DNA of 18,315 nt from an uncultured Eubacteriales bacterium (GCA_900546215.1 URCD01000046.1:1-18315), one strand, 5' to 3'. Counted from the stretch's first letter, positions 1-8,124 are shown. The notes: generated by a model not told the origin, from the letters alone. Translations and numbers: made by a program.

Positions 1-226
1 CAACTGTTGGATAATAATAATTTGTAATTCCTATTCTTTCATGTCCAACAAGCCCCTTTTCCTCCATTCTTCCCAAAAATGTGGAAACGGTCCTTACTGC
101 CCAGATAATATCTTCCTTTTCAAGCTCGGCCAGTATCTGCTTAACGGTCATTTTTTCCTGAGAATTTAGTAGTATGCTTAATACCTTCTGTTCAGAAGCT
201 GATGCGTTTTTTTCTTCATATGTCAT
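1..226 (-). CDS. BlaI/MecI/CopY-family transcriptional repressor (5' part, runs off the window)
   Basis: Reading leftwards from the ATG at 226, the visible 75 residues form a winged-helix DNA-binding domain. A 'KMTVKQILAELE' helix is followed by the recognition segment 'AVRTVSTFLGRMEEKGLV' and a wing 'ERIGITNYYYPTV', which is the BlaI/MecI pattern (TVRTLL.RL..KG.L......YYP). Family members are dimeric repressors, often inactivated by a BlaR1/MecR1-type membrane protease or by metals; any such partner would lie outside the window. A GGAG at 228-231 directly abuts the ATG, which is too close for an ideal ribosome binding site. The frame stays open upstream, so a slightly longer start with a non-ATG codon is possible. 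The C-terminal dimerisation part is not visible. Confidence 0.75.
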   Translation of the reverse strand, partial: MTYEEKNASASEQKVLSILLNSQEKMTVKQILAELEKEDIIWAVRTVSTFLGRMEEKGLVGHERIGITNYYYPTV

Positions 227-259
227 TCTCCATTCAAAATCGAGTTTTACAATCGTCCC

Positions 260-275
260 TAGTATATTTGTAGTA
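260..275. promoter_or_regulatory. Possible BlaI-type operator (imperfect dyad)
   Basis: TAGTATATTTGTAGTA is an imperfect dyad (TACTACA/TAGTATA halves) overlapping the -10 box and predicted +1. It resembles TACA/TGTA-type bla/mec/cop operators. The position fits autorepression by the adjacent gene, but the symmetry is imperfect and the site is AT-rich. Confidence 0.35.
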
Positions 276-300
276 TAGCTCCATTTACACATTTTGTCAA
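272..300 (-). promoter_or_regulatory. Sigma-A promoter of the BlaI-family gene
   Basis: On the minus strand a perfect -35 TTGACA (295-300) is separated by 17 nt from a -10 TATACT (272-277). The predicted start site is near 265, about 40 nt before the ATG at 226. This is one of the best sigma-A matches in the window. Confidence 0.8.
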
Positions 301-310
301 TAATGTGAAC

Positions 311-336
311 AAAAAAACCGATGGCATACCCATCGG
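311..336 (-). terminator. Rho-independent terminator after the sortase gene
   Basis: On the minus strand a perfect 7-bp stem CCGATGG/CCATCGG (318-324 with 330-336) with a 5-nt loop is followed by TTTTTTT (311-317). It lies about 10 nt past the sortase stop codon and closes the adhesin-sortase operon. Confidence 0.9.
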
Positions 337-345
337 CTTATACTA

Positions 346-1068
346 TCAGTTAACTTGTTGTGCAATTACAACGTATCTGTCCTTTCCGTCACTGCTGCAT
401 GTAACAAGAGTCAGAAAACCATTTCCGTATTGGGCTTCTATTTCCTTCCCACAGTTGTTCTCAACTCCATTAACAAAATCCTCAAAAACCGCATTATTCT
501 CAAAGTCAACTATATCAAACCAATTAAAATCAGTATCATTAGAATCCATATCGGCCTGAAACGCTGCTATTGCCTTATAGCATCTAATTTCCACAGCGGT
601 CATATAGGTTATATCGCTGTGCTCAGAAAGATATGTATCATCAAGATAGTCCGCAAGCCCGGCAAACATTGTGCCAGATTTCATATTATGCCCATATATA
701 ATAATATTGTCTGAATTATCCGAGCATCTGGAATCCATAAACGGAGTGCCCGACATGGAATATTCACCGCTGAAATTCCTGTGGAGATAATATTCAGGGT
801 CATCAGGAGTGTGCATTACCGGATAATCCACCACAGTACCCGATATATATATCCATCCTACGGTATCACTGTTTTTCTCCTGGAGCTTTTTTACAGGCGT
901 AATTGTTTCCCCTGTTTTTGAATTCCTGTGTATAAATACCTGCTCAGACAGCTCGTTAAAGCTGCTCTCGGCATCTGCACTGGATTTATTATAGCCAACC
1001 AGCTTATATGCTGACAGCAGCGCAACAGCAAAAAGCACTGCCGTTGCTGTCAGCTTTAATTTTCTCAT
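346..1068 (-). CDS. Class B sortase
   Basis: A 240-aa membrane-anchored transpeptidase that should cleave the sorting motif of its partner and attach it to the cell wall, or polymerise it. It has an N-terminal signal-anchor at about residues 8-25. The class B core follows: 'DTVGWIYISGTVVDYPV' (69-84), the catalytic histidine in 'IIIYGHNM' (His127), the catalytic cysteine in 'TLVTC' (Cys224) and the catalytic arginine in 'RYVV' (Arg231). Length and motif order fit SrtB. Its ATG overlaps the stop of the upstream 1467-aa adhesin gene as ATGA (1065-1068), so the two are translationally coupled. That makes the adhesin with its VPKTG signal the obvious substrate. Class B sortases include both anchoring enzymes and the streptococcal FCT pilin polymerases; which role applies here cannot be decided from sequence alone. 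Confidence 0.93.
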   Translation of the reverse strand: MRKLKLTATAVLFAVALLSAYKLVGYNKSSADAESSFNELSEQVFIHRNSKTGETITPVKKLQEKNSDTVGWIYISGTVVDYPVMHTPDDPEYYLHRNFSGEYSMSGTPFMDSRCSDNSDNIIIYGHNMKSGTMFAGLADYLDDTYLSEHSDITYMTAVEIRCYKAIAAFQADMDSNDTDFNWFDIVDFENNAVFEDFVNGVENNCGKEIEAQYGNGFLTLVTCSSDGKDRYVVIAQQVN

Positions 1069-4000
1069 GAACGTCTTCTCTTTTTAACGGGAGAAGCGAA
1101 ACTGTACAAAAGTGTGAATATTCCTACTATTGCTGTGCTCAAAAGTCCGCTCCACATTATAAGACTCATGCTGTCACCTGTCTTTGGAACGTTTCTCGCC
1201 GAATTTCCGTTTGCGTCTTTATATTCATAAGAACCGTCCGGGTTTTCTGTCTTTGTATAGGAGCCTTCCTCTTTTCCGCTTCCGTCCACGACAGCTATCT
1301 CATTTGGGCTGTCAGGCTGGTTCGAGTCGGGGACATCATCTATCGGTACAAATACCGGTATTTCAGGATTTGTAACCGGCATGGCATCGCGATGCTCGTT
1401 ATCCGTACCGCCAGTATTACTGAGGTTCTCCGATTTTCCATCATCCCCTCCGTTCGGCTTTGGCGGCTTGGGAGCCAGCTGGTGTCCGCCGCCTACGCCG
1501 CCTTCACTCTTCTTATTTTTAGTATTTGTAAACTGAGCGGTTACTGTATTATCTACCGCAATAACTCCCACTGGGTTAATGCTCGATGTCTTGTAGCCAT
1601 CGCCTGAATAATCATCCTCCACTACGGAATACTCCGTGCCTCCGGGAAGACCGATAATTGTAATATACTCTCCGTCAGCCAGCTCTATTGTTTCACCGCT
1701 TTTCATTTTTCCGTCCAGCACGCCGAAGCCGATATAATCGTACCCGTCTTCCGGAGCCGTCTGTCCAACAGGAAGGCTGAATGTAACCGTAAACACAAAT
1801 TTTTTCTTAAGGTCAGCAGCGTTGCCCGCGACATTCTTCTTAATAACAAGGTCTCCGACCGTTCCGGTCTTATGATTCGTAATGGTAATTTTGTTGGAGT
1901 TATCTCCCGTTGCCCCGTTTATGGACGTTATAATTTTTCCGTCATCCGGGTTTGCCGTAACCTTAACGGAATATGTTTTCTTTAAAACCCCATAGCCATC
2001 GGGCGCCTTAGTTTCCTTAAGAATATATTCACCGTCAGGCAGACCCCTTAACGTAAGCTTTCCGTCCGCACCTGTTGTGCCCTTACGGATTACCGTTTTG
2101 CAGTCAAGGGCGAAAACTGTGAACTCCGCTGCGGCCAAAGGCCCTCCGTCCCCTGTCTTTGTTATCTCTATCCAGCCGCGTCTCATAATTGTGGCACTGG
2201 CATCGGAGTCATTTATATCAAACTCTTTATCCACATTATCTCCACTATCGTTCATACCAACGATACGTACTTTATTAGATACCATCCCGGGTTCTCCTGT
2301 TATATCGGTGATATACTCGACCTTATATGCCTGGGCCTTATCTGGCAGATAAAAGCTAATAACCCTTGTCGTATTGTTATACTTTACATTGTTTATAACC
2401 TCCTGCTCCGTCAGTTCAGCCCCCGGAGTTAGGGAGCCGTCGGCGTTGAGGCTGCATTTATATACATTTATATTATCTGAATAAACAAGACCGCCGCGTG
2501 AATCCGTCCTCAGATCCAGTCCTATGGGCAGAGTATCCTCAAGATGTAAATTATCTATATCTGAGCGATCCACCTTATATGGATTATAGTCAACCTTCCA
2601 TTTAAGAACTCCGTCCTCGATTTTATCCAGTGTTTTAGCCAGAGCGCTGCTCTTTACCTCAACAGAGGTTTCAGCTGAAGAATTGGTACTCCAATTTTCC
2701 GCTGTAAGCACAACCGTATTAATTATATTCGCAGTCCTGTTTCCATTGAAATAGTCCTTAATTGTTTCTTCCAAAGGAGACGCCTTAACCAATATTACGC
2801 ACGGATCTTTAAATACGTCAAAGGTAAATGTGGCTGTTAAACCCGAAATTTCAGACGTAATATTTCCATTCAAGTTATTATCCCACGGAGCGTTTGCCAC
2901 TGTACTTCCACCGTTGTCTGTTACGCCCGAAAAGGCGTAATAGTTTTCTCCGCTTTCAAAGGGCTTAAACCCCCAGCCCTCCGGAAGGGTATCAGTCACA
3001 GTTATTTTTCCCGCGGTTCTTCCTTCTGCGTCAGTAACGGTACTGTAATCGAGGCTATTCCTATTTATGTATATACGGAATACAGCGCTTTTATCAATAT
3101 AGTTAAAGGAATCTGTCTCTCCGCCCGCAGAACCGTTGGCCTTATCAACACCATAGGCGCCGTCCCCTTTTCCAAAGGCCTCTGCAGAAACTGCTGTCAT
3201 AGTTCCCTTTTGCAGCATTTTAGCGTCATATCCTACATTGGCTGTCGCAGAATTAAGCCTGACGCTTCCGCTGAAAAGCATAGCTGTATTAGTAATTCCT
3301 TTACTTTCCGTGTATGTCAGTATTTCAGTATTTGTAACCTGAGTTTTGTAGCTGAAGGAATAGGCTTTGTCAGTTCCAATTCCTCCGCCGGAATCGCTTG
3401 TCACAGTTAGCAGGTCAGCAACCGCCTTGCCGCCTTTATAGAGGGTAGTAACTGTATGCTTGAGTCCCTCGCCGTTAAAAGCCTTCGCATTTCCCCCTCC
3501 AGTCTTTACTATCCTCTGGTTGTATTGAGGGGTAACATTTTTAAGTATGTCTTTGCCTATGGCAGAACTCTCGTCAAGGCTGTCTACATCAAAGCTATCG
3601 CCATACACAAGCAGGTCGTACACCTTCATATCTGGAATAGTCTGCTTTTTAGCGTCAACTTTGACGTTCCATGTTATCTCTGCTTTTTTGTAATCCGTTA
3701 CAGCTCCTGTTTTTTCTATGGCGTTATAGCCGATTGTGACGTTTTTATCACCCGTACCAATGCCATCAAAGTCTTCCCATTTTATCGAGGCGGAATTTGT
3801 ATAGTTTTTAGTTCCCGTCTCAGGATCGGCGTTAACAGCCCTTGTCCACGTAGGGTCAGGAACCTTTGTTACAATGGTTAAAAGGATTGGTGTGGTTATA
3901 TTTCCGATTTCAAACGCTCCATCTGTAGGATAACTGTCTGAATTCCATGTCTTTGCTGGGGTTTCATTCCACGCTCCGTTTTCCTTGTCCCAAGTCTGGA

Positions 4001-5468
4001 GCTTTGCTTCCTGTAATGTCAGCCCGCCTTGCAGTACATCCGTAATCACCACATTATTCAAAGAATACCCGTAATCGTTTGCAGTAATCGTCCATGTTAT
4101 GGTACGGTTGTTGGGGTTATACTCCCCACTGGAGCCTTGGTTTCCAGCTTCTCCGTCTTTCGTAATCCATGTTGGTTTGAACTTTACCGTGGCTGAACTA
4201 TCCTTAACCTTTTCAGTCTCTTTTCTCAGCTCCGCTGTATTTTTAACTGTCTGCTCAGACTGTGTAAATAGCTTGTCATCCGGTATTTTAGTCTCAAAGG
4301 TAATTACCTGAGGGCTTTGAGTTCCTTCTTGGAAGCTGTATGTAAGAATACTGTCATTGAAGACTGGTGTAACATCGGTTCCTCCAACCTTAAAGGAATC
4401 CGCAACATACTCTCCCACATTCGTCAGGTCGTCATAAAAGGAATAGCCGTTTAAATCTGCACTGTTTTCACCTTCAGGACCGACTGTTACAGTCCAATTA
4501 ATAACGCCCTTGCTTAGGTCCTCTGTTCCTTCTTTCGTGATTGTCCTTGTCTCCTCAGGCTGGGGAATAACGATTGTAAACTCTTTACCCAGTATGGATA
4601 TTGTGTGTTCCCCGGCATCAAGCCCGCCGCTGTCTTTATTAAATTCCAACTCAGCCTCAAAGGTACAGTTAATCTCCATGTTGCCAGGATCATCAAAGGC
4701 ATCTCCGTCAAACAAAATTGAGGCCACAGCAGTTTTGTTTTCATTCTTAAGGGTCAATGTACCAATTGTTTGATTTACATATTTCAAAGTATAAGTTTTT
4801 GCATTTTTAACGGAAAATTTATCAGAAATAAATAATTCGGCGTAATCATTCTTATTGACAAACTCCTTATCCCCGTCCCCCTGTATAGGCACACTGAATG
4901 CTGCCCTAACCTCTAAGCCTTTTGTACTGTCTATTTTTCCATCTTTTATGACAGCTCCGTCCTGCGTAAGTGTAAGGTTAAGATTTTTCATTATTAATTC
5001 TGTTACGTCCTCGCTCTGGTTTTCGCCATTAATGCGGTCACCTTCTGAATTCATTGTAACAATATTATTCTGAGGTTCACACAGTTCACAGCTATGCGTA
5101 CATGGGCTGTCGATTACAAGCTTCTCAAGATAACCGCAGTTTTCGTCATGCGCATGCTCACATTCATGCCCCTCGACATATCCGCAGCCATCAGCGTGGG
5201 TTATTTCCCCGTTTTCGTCCGGCTCACACTCACAAGACACACCCTCAATGTACCCGCATTCGTCATTGTGTTCGTGATTGCACTGGGAAACTACCACCAT
5301 ATGAGCCTCAAAGCCGCAGTCTTTGTCATGCTCCAAATGATTTTCGCACATCTTAGCCGTATCCTGCTCCCCAAAGGCGATAAGCGGAGCGGCAATGGCC
5401 GCCTGCAATGTAATCACCGCAGTTAAAAATACTGCCAGTTTCTTTTTAATATCCTCTCTTTTTTTCAT
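1065..5468 (-). CDS. LPXTG-type (VPKTG) surface adhesin/pilin-like protein with Cys/His repeats and SpaA-like domain
   Basis: A 1467-aa secreted, sortase-anchored protein. I place the start at the ATG at 5468 because AAGGA lies 8 nt upstream; the ATG at 5495 adds 9 residues and has no ribosome binding site. Domains in order: signal peptide (about 1-33); Cys/His repeats (41-130) with 12 cysteines; an N-terminal adhesin-like region (about 145-300); about five 120-170-residue beta-rich modules starting near 309, 431, 582, 792 and 943, most opening with a K-x(n)-W-x-V strand; a SpaA-like Cna_B domain (1098-1200) with candidate isopeptide residues Lys1104, Glu1152 and Asn1198; a second isopeptide-linkage-like domain (1206-1318); a Pro/Asp-rich stalk (about 1320-1425); sorting signal VPKTG (1427-1431), hydrophobic segment and KKRRRS tail. 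The coupled class B sortase follows. It could be a pilin backbone or a stand-alone adhesin; no second pilin is present in the window. Confidence 0.9.
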   Translation of the reverse strand: MKKREDIKKKLAVFLTAVITLQAAIAAPLIAFGEQDTAKMCENHLEHDKDCGFEAHMVVVSQCNHEHNDECGYIEGVSCECEPDENGEITHADGCGYVEGHECEHAHDENCGYLEKLVIDSPCTHSCELCEPQNNIVTMNSEGDRINGENQSEDVTELIMKNLNLTLTQDGAVIKDGKIDSTKGLEVRAAFSVPIQGDGDKEFVNKNDYAELFISDKFSVKNAKTYTLKYVNQTIGTLTLKNENKTAVASILFDGDAFDDPGNMEINCTFEAELEFNKDSGGLDAGEHTISILGKEFTIVIPQPEETRTITKEGTEDLSKGVINWTVTVGPEGENSADLNGYSFYDDLTNVGEYVADSFKVGGTDVTPVFNDSILTYSFQEGTQSPQVITFETKIPDDKLFTQSEQTVKNTAELRKETEKVKDSSATVKFKPTWITKDGEAGNQGSSGEYNPNNRTITWTITANDYGYSLNNVVITDVLQGGLTLQEAKLQTWDKENGAWNETPAKTWNSDSYPTDGAFEIGNITTPILLTIVTKVPDPTWTRAVNADPETGTKNYTNSASIKWEDFDGIGTGDKNVTIGYNAIEKTGAVTDYKKAEITWNVKVDAKKQTIPDMKVYDLLVYGDSFDVDSLDESSAIGKDILKNVTPQYNQRIVKTGGGNAKAFNGEGLKHTVTTLYKGGKAVADLLTVTSDSGGGIGTDKAYSFSYKTQVTNTEILTYTESKGITNTAMLFSGSVRLNSATANVGYDAKMLQKGTMTAVSAEAFGKGDGAYGVDKANGSAGGETDSFNYIDKSAVFRIYINRNSLDYSTVTDAEGRTAGKITVTDTLPEGWGFKPFESGENYYAFSGVTDNGGSTVANAPWDNNLNGNITSEISGLTATFTFDVFKDPCVILVKASPLEETIKDYFNGNRTANIINTVVLTAENWSTNSSAETSVEVKSSALAKTLDKIEDGVLKWKVDYNPYKVDRSDIDNLHLEDTLPIGLDLRTDSRGGLVYSDNINVYKCSLNADGSLTPGAELTEQEVINNVKYNNTTRVISFYLPDKAQAYKVEYITDITGEPGMVSNKVRIVGMNDSGDNVDKEFDINDSDASATIMRRGWIEITKTGDGGPLAAAEFTVFALDCKTVIRKGTTGADGKLTLRGLPDGEYILKETKAPDGYGVLKKTYSVKVTANPDDGKIITSINGATGDNSNKITITNHKTGTVGDLVIKKNVAGNAADLKKKFVFTVTFSLPVGQTAPEDGYDYIGFGVLDGKMKSGETIELADGEYITIIGLPGGTEYSVVEDDYSGDGYKTSSINPVGVIAVDNTVTAQFTNTKNKKSEGGVGGGHQLAPKPPKPNGGDDGKSENLSNTGGTDNEHRDAMPVTNPEIPVFVPIDDVPDSNQPDSPNEIAVVDGSGKEEGSYTKTENPDGSYEYKDANGNSARNVPKTGDSMSLIMWSGLLSTAIVGIFTLLYSFASPVKKRRRS
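1176..1190 (-). other. Codons of the VPKTG cell-wall sorting motif
   Basis: VPKTG is followed by an aspartate, a roughly 20-residue hydrophobic stretch and a KKRRRS tail, the canonical tripartite sorting signal. It is the presumed cleavage site of the adjacent class B sortase, between Thr and Gly. Confidence 0.85.
5079..5348 (-). repeat. Cys/His repeat block encoded near the adhesin N-terminus
   Basis: Just after the signal peptide, four to five units follow the pattern C-x-H-x-H-x(3)-C-G-(Y/F)-x-E, for example 'CNHEHNDECGYIEG' and 'CEHAHDENCGYLE'. A longer divergent unit contains 'THADGCGYVEG', and the block ends in 'CTHSCELC'. Cysteines sit at residues 41, 51, 63, 71, 79, 81, 95, 103, 111, 123, 127 and 130. 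The Cys/His spacing suggests metal binding or disulfides; the function is unknown to me. Confidence 0.75.
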
Positions 5469-5526
5469 CTTTCCATTCCTTTCAGTATCCGGCATAAAGC
5501 AGAAATAATTTCATTCAATAAAACTA

Positions 5527-5556
5527 ATTATACTTTATTCAGGTATTTTTTTACAA
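5527..5556 (-). promoter_or_regulatory. Promoter of the adhesin-sortase operon
   Basis: On the minus strand a consensus -10 TATAAT (5527-5532) lies 18 nt downstream of TTGTAA (5551-5556, 4/6 match to -35). The predicted start is near 5520, giving a leader of about 50 nt before the ATG at 5468. Confidence 0.65.
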
Positions 5557-5590
5557 GGAATGGCAAACTTCAAAATAGCAGAATTTTAAC

Positions 5591-5604
5591 TGACCATTCA
5601 GTCA
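5591..5604. promoter_or_regulatory. TetR-type operator-like inverted repeat
   Basis: TGACCATTCAGTCA has 4-bp TGAC/GTCA arms around 6 nt, the general form of many TetR/AcrR operators. It lies about 35 bp upstream of the adhesin -35 box. No TetR gene is in the window and the arms are short, so this is only a candidate. Confidence 0.2.
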
Positions 5605-5622
5605 ATTTTTAGCAAAAAAATC

Positions 5623-5653
5623 AAAAAACCGCCCATCAAATGTGACTGGGCGG
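5623..5653 (-). terminator. Rho-independent terminator after the enoate reductase-like gene
   Basis: A 7-bp GC-rich stem CCGCCCA/TGGGCGG (5629-5635 with 5647-5653) has an 11-nt loop and is followed on the minus strand by TTTTTT (5623-5628). It lies about 35 nt past the stop codon at 5690. A-rich sequence on the other side gives it some bidirectional character. Confidence 0.88.
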
Positions 5654-5689
5654 CAAAAAAAGTAATTTATTTAAATATACAACTCGGTC

Positions 5690-7621
5690 TTAGTCAAAGG
5701 CATTGGCTTTAGTGAACGCGTCTCTTGTGGCGTTATTAATTCTTCCGCCCTTATTAGCGTCACCTATGACTACTACCCTGTCAAACTCTTTTTCAAACTC
5801 ATCAGCAAAGCCCTTTACAGGAGCAACACCGAGTGAAAGGACAACGCTGTCGCAGGCAATTTCACTTACATTGCCGTCGGAGAGACTCTCAATTACCACG
5901 GCCTTGTCTTTAATTTCAAGAAGCCTATGTGATGTGTAGCTGTCAGGATTATGAGACATGATGTCAGCTACAATATATTTTCTTATAGGAGGGAATACTC
6001 CCGGTCCGATTTCAGAGAGCATCTCAATCATCGTAAGCTTACAGCCCTCATCTCCAAGCTTTTCAAGAACCTCCAAGCCTGTAAGACCAGTGCCTATGAC
6101 GGCTACACTGCCTGTAAGCTTTACCTTGTCAAGGAGTACATCCTCGGGCTTATAGACATTTGCCCCGTCAATTCCAGGAATAGGAGGATTTACGGGAACA
6201 GCTCCTCCTGCGATAAATACTCCTGCCGGATTATATTTCTTTACAAGCTCAGGAGTGGCCTCCGTATTGAGCACAACCACAACCCCTGCCTTTTCCAAAA
6301 GCTTTTTCATAGTCTTTACATAATCTGTGATAACATGCTTTCCCTTTGCCTTATCAGCTATGTTGAGGGTTCCGCCAAGCTCGCCTTTTTTCTCGATAAG
6401 CGTCACCTTAAAGCCTCTTTCAGCCAGTACCCTTGCGGCCTCCATGCCGCCGGGGCCGCCGCCGATTACAACAACAGCTCTTCCGTTTCCGTCTTGCTTT
6501 TCTTCCTTATATATATACTCCACACCAAGACGCGGATTAACGGAGCACTGTATTGGCATATCAGCCATAAGCCTTTCACGGCAGTACATACATCCGATAC
6601 ATTTCACTATTTCGTCCGAACAGCCGGCCTTAGCCTTATTTACAAACTCAGGGTCCGCAAACTGGGATCGTCCTAATCCGACAAAATCGCTTACTCCCTC
6701 ATTAAGGAGCTGTTCAGCCCATTCGGGATCCTTAATTGTATTTGTAGCGATAACCGGAATTGAAAGCGCGTCCTTAAAGGCTTTTGCAACGTGCTTTTTC
6801 CAGCCTGGCGCAAAGGAATACGGGTCACAGTTGGCATCGCCGTTCTGTGCGCAGCCGTTGGATACATTGATGTAGTCTATTTTATTTTCAAGGTATTTTA
6901 CTATCTCAAGATTGTCCTCAAGCGTCATCTGGCCCTCTACCATTTCATCTCCGCTTATTCTAAGGCCAACAACAAAATCCGGTCTTACTGCCTTTCTGAT
7001 ACCGTCGATTATCTCGAGAGTAAAGCGCGTACGTCCCTCGACTCCTCCGCCGTACTCATCTGTACGCTTATTATAGTATTTGCTGAAAAACTGCGCAATA
7101 AGGTAGGAATGGGCGCCATGGAGCTCAACACCGTCATAGCCTGCCTTCTGACACCTTACTGCCGCGTCGATAAATTTCTGCTGAACATTCTTTATTTCCT
7201 CAACAGTCATTTCTCTTGGAGCCGGCGCGCCTGGAGCCGCCGGAATACCGCTTGGCGAAAGCGACTGGCGTCCTGTAAGGGCAGGCTTTGATGTCATTCC
7301 GCCGTGGTGTATCTGAGCAAATATTTTGCAGTCATACTGATGAACAGCCTCTGTAAGTCTCTCAAGCCCGCTGATATGGTAGTCCCTTGCGGCACGCAGA
7401 TTTCCTACAGTTGGTATGCTGTCTATGTCGTCGACGCCCGTATACTCATTTACAATAAGGCCTATTCCGCCTTTGGCCCTGGCCGCATAATACTCGATAA
7501 TCCTGTCTGTGGCAATTCCGTCCTTGTCGGCGTACACGGTTCCCATAGGCATCATTACACATCTGTTTTTAATAGTAATTCTTCCTATTCTGCCCTTTTC
7601 AAAAAGTTTTTTGTAGCTCAT
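5690..7621 (-). CDS. NADH:flavin oxidoreductase / enoate reductase-like (old yellow enzyme with 4Fe-4S and FAD domains)
   Basis: A 643-aa protein of the family containing 2,4-dienoyl-CoA reductase FadH, clostridial enoate reductases and BaiCD/BaiH. It is predicted to reduce an activated C=C bond with NAD(P)H. Residues 1-330 form the FMN-binding TIM barrel, with active-site 'HGAHSYL' (His168, His171, Tyr173) and 'NKRTDEYGG' after it. A 4Fe-4S cluster site has Cys341, Cys344, Cys347 and Cys359. An FAD-binding Rossmann motif GGGPGG (387-392) and a second dinucleotide fold GTGLTG (510-515) follow. The ATG at 7621 has AGGGAG at good spacing. Family length (about 640-670 aa) matches. The substrate cannot be assigned: an enoate, a dienoyl-CoA or a steroid-type enone are all possible. 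An HxlR regulator gene lies directly upstream with no terminator between them. Confidence 0.9.
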   Translation of the reverse strand: MSYKKLFEKGRIGRITIKNRCVMMPMGTVYADKDGIATDRIIEYYAARAKGGIGLIVNEYTGVDDIDSIPTVGNLRAARDYHISGLERLTEAVHQYDCKIFAQIHHGGMTSKPALTGRQSLSPSGIPAAPGAPAPREMTVEEIKNVQQKFIDAAVRCQKAGYDGVELHGAHSYLIAQFFSKYYNKRTDEYGGGVEGRTRFTLEIIDGIRKAVRPDFVVGLRISGDEMVEGQMTLEDNLEIVKYLENKIDYINVSNGCAQNGDANCDPYSFAPGWKKHVAKAFKDALSIPVIATNTIKDPEWAEQLLNEGVSDFVGLGRSQFADPEFVNKAKAGCSDEIVKCIGCMYCRERLMADMPIQCSVNPRLGVEYIYKEEKQDGNGRAVVVIGGGPGGMEAARVLAERGFKVTLIEKKGELGGTLNIADKAKGKHVITDYVKTMKKLLEKAGVVVVLNTEATPELVKKYNPAGVFIAGGAVPVNPPIPGIDGANVYKPEDVLLDKVKLTGSVAVIGTGLTGLEVLEKLGDEGCKLTMIEMLSEIGPGVFPPIRKYIVADIMSHNPDSYTSHRLLEIKDKAVVIESLSDGNVSEIACDSVVLSLGVAPVKGFADEFEKEFDRVVVIGDANKGGRINNATRDAFTKANAFD

Positions 7622-7688
7622 CTTAACTCACTCCCTTTAGTCCTCTGCCCCGCCTCGAAAAGGCGACGGCCCTATATTGTATAACTAC

Positions 7689-7717
7689 ATTATTAAATAG
7701 ATTATTGATTTTCGCAA
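7689..7717 (-). promoter_or_regulatory. Putative promoter of the enoate reductase-like gene
   Basis: On the minus strand TTGCGA (7712-7717) is followed after 17 nt by AATAAT (7689-7694). It lies in the 134-nt gap after the HxlR gene. The matches are moderate (4/6 and 5/6). A small hairpin CGCCT/AGGCG (7651-7665) would lie in the resulting leader. Read-through from the HxlR gene is also possible. Confidence 0.4.
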
Positions 7718-7755
7718 GAATGCACTTTTTTTATATATAGTACCCTTTTTGATAC

Positions 7756-8124
7756 TTACTCTCTGACCTTACAGGGATTCGGTTCGCCTATTCGGTCGAA
7801 ATACTTATTTCCCCAGTCACGGAGGCTTACCACAATAGGTACCAGCGTCTTGCCGAATTCCGTCAGCGAGTATTCGGTTTTAGGAGGCACAACAGGATAA
7901 AGCACCCTTTCGACTATGCCGCTTGCCTCCAGCTCCTTTAGCTGACTGCTCAGCATTTTCGGTGTGGCCTGCGGAATGGCCTTTTGCAGTTGGCTGAAGC
8001 GCAGTGTTCCTTCCTTTATTAGATGCCACAAAATTATCACCTTATATTTACCGCCGATTATATCCATTGTCGCTTCTACAGAACAGTTATACTTGCTTGC
8101 GTTGTCCTTCACTTTAATCACCAT
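7756..8124 (-). CDS. HxlR-family transcriptional regulator
   Basis: A 122-aa winged-helix protein typical of the HxlR/YodB/HypR family. Features are 'YNCSVEATMDIIGGKYKVIILWHL' spread over residues 12-35, 'RFSQLQKAIPQATPKMLSSQLKELEASGIV' as the recognition helix-turn-helix, and a wing with 'EYSLTEFGKTL'. Cys14, before the first helix, sits where YodB/HypR-type regulators carry their redox-reactive cysteine, so sensing of electrophiles or oxidants is plausible. The start is the ATG at 8124 with GGA a few bases upstream; a TTG at 8133 would add three residues but has no ribosome binding site. It precedes the flavin oxidoreductase gene in the same direction, and HxlR regulators commonly control a neighbouring redox enzyme. 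Confidence 0.9.
   Translation of the reverse strand: MVIKVKDNASKYNCSVEATMDIIGGKYKVIILWHLIKEGTLRFSQLQKAIPQATPKMLSSQLKELEASGIVERVLYPVVPPKTEYSLTEFGKTLVPIVVSLRDWGNKYFDRIGEPNPCKVRE

Noticed and set aside
3456..3881. 141-aa plus-strand ORF inside the adhesin gene
   Set aside because: It is antisense to a coding region with clear modular homology, with no start signals and no family match.
4368..4388. Identical 7-residue string VGGTDVT in the adhesin and in the SLH protein (15247-15267)
   Set aside because: It sits in unrelated domain contexts with different codons, so chance or convergence in beta-rich loops is more likely than shared ancestry or recombination.
5951..6676. 241-aa plus-strand ORF (and overlapping plus ORFs at 6327-6875 and 6791-7291)
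   Set aside because: They lie antisense to the well-supported flavin oxidoreductase gene, have no ribosome binding site or recognisable domain, and arise from its codon bias.
5690..7621. Calling the oxidoreductase baiCD or baiH
   Set aside because: The domain layout is shared by the whole FadH/enoate reductase group and no other bai genes are present in the window.
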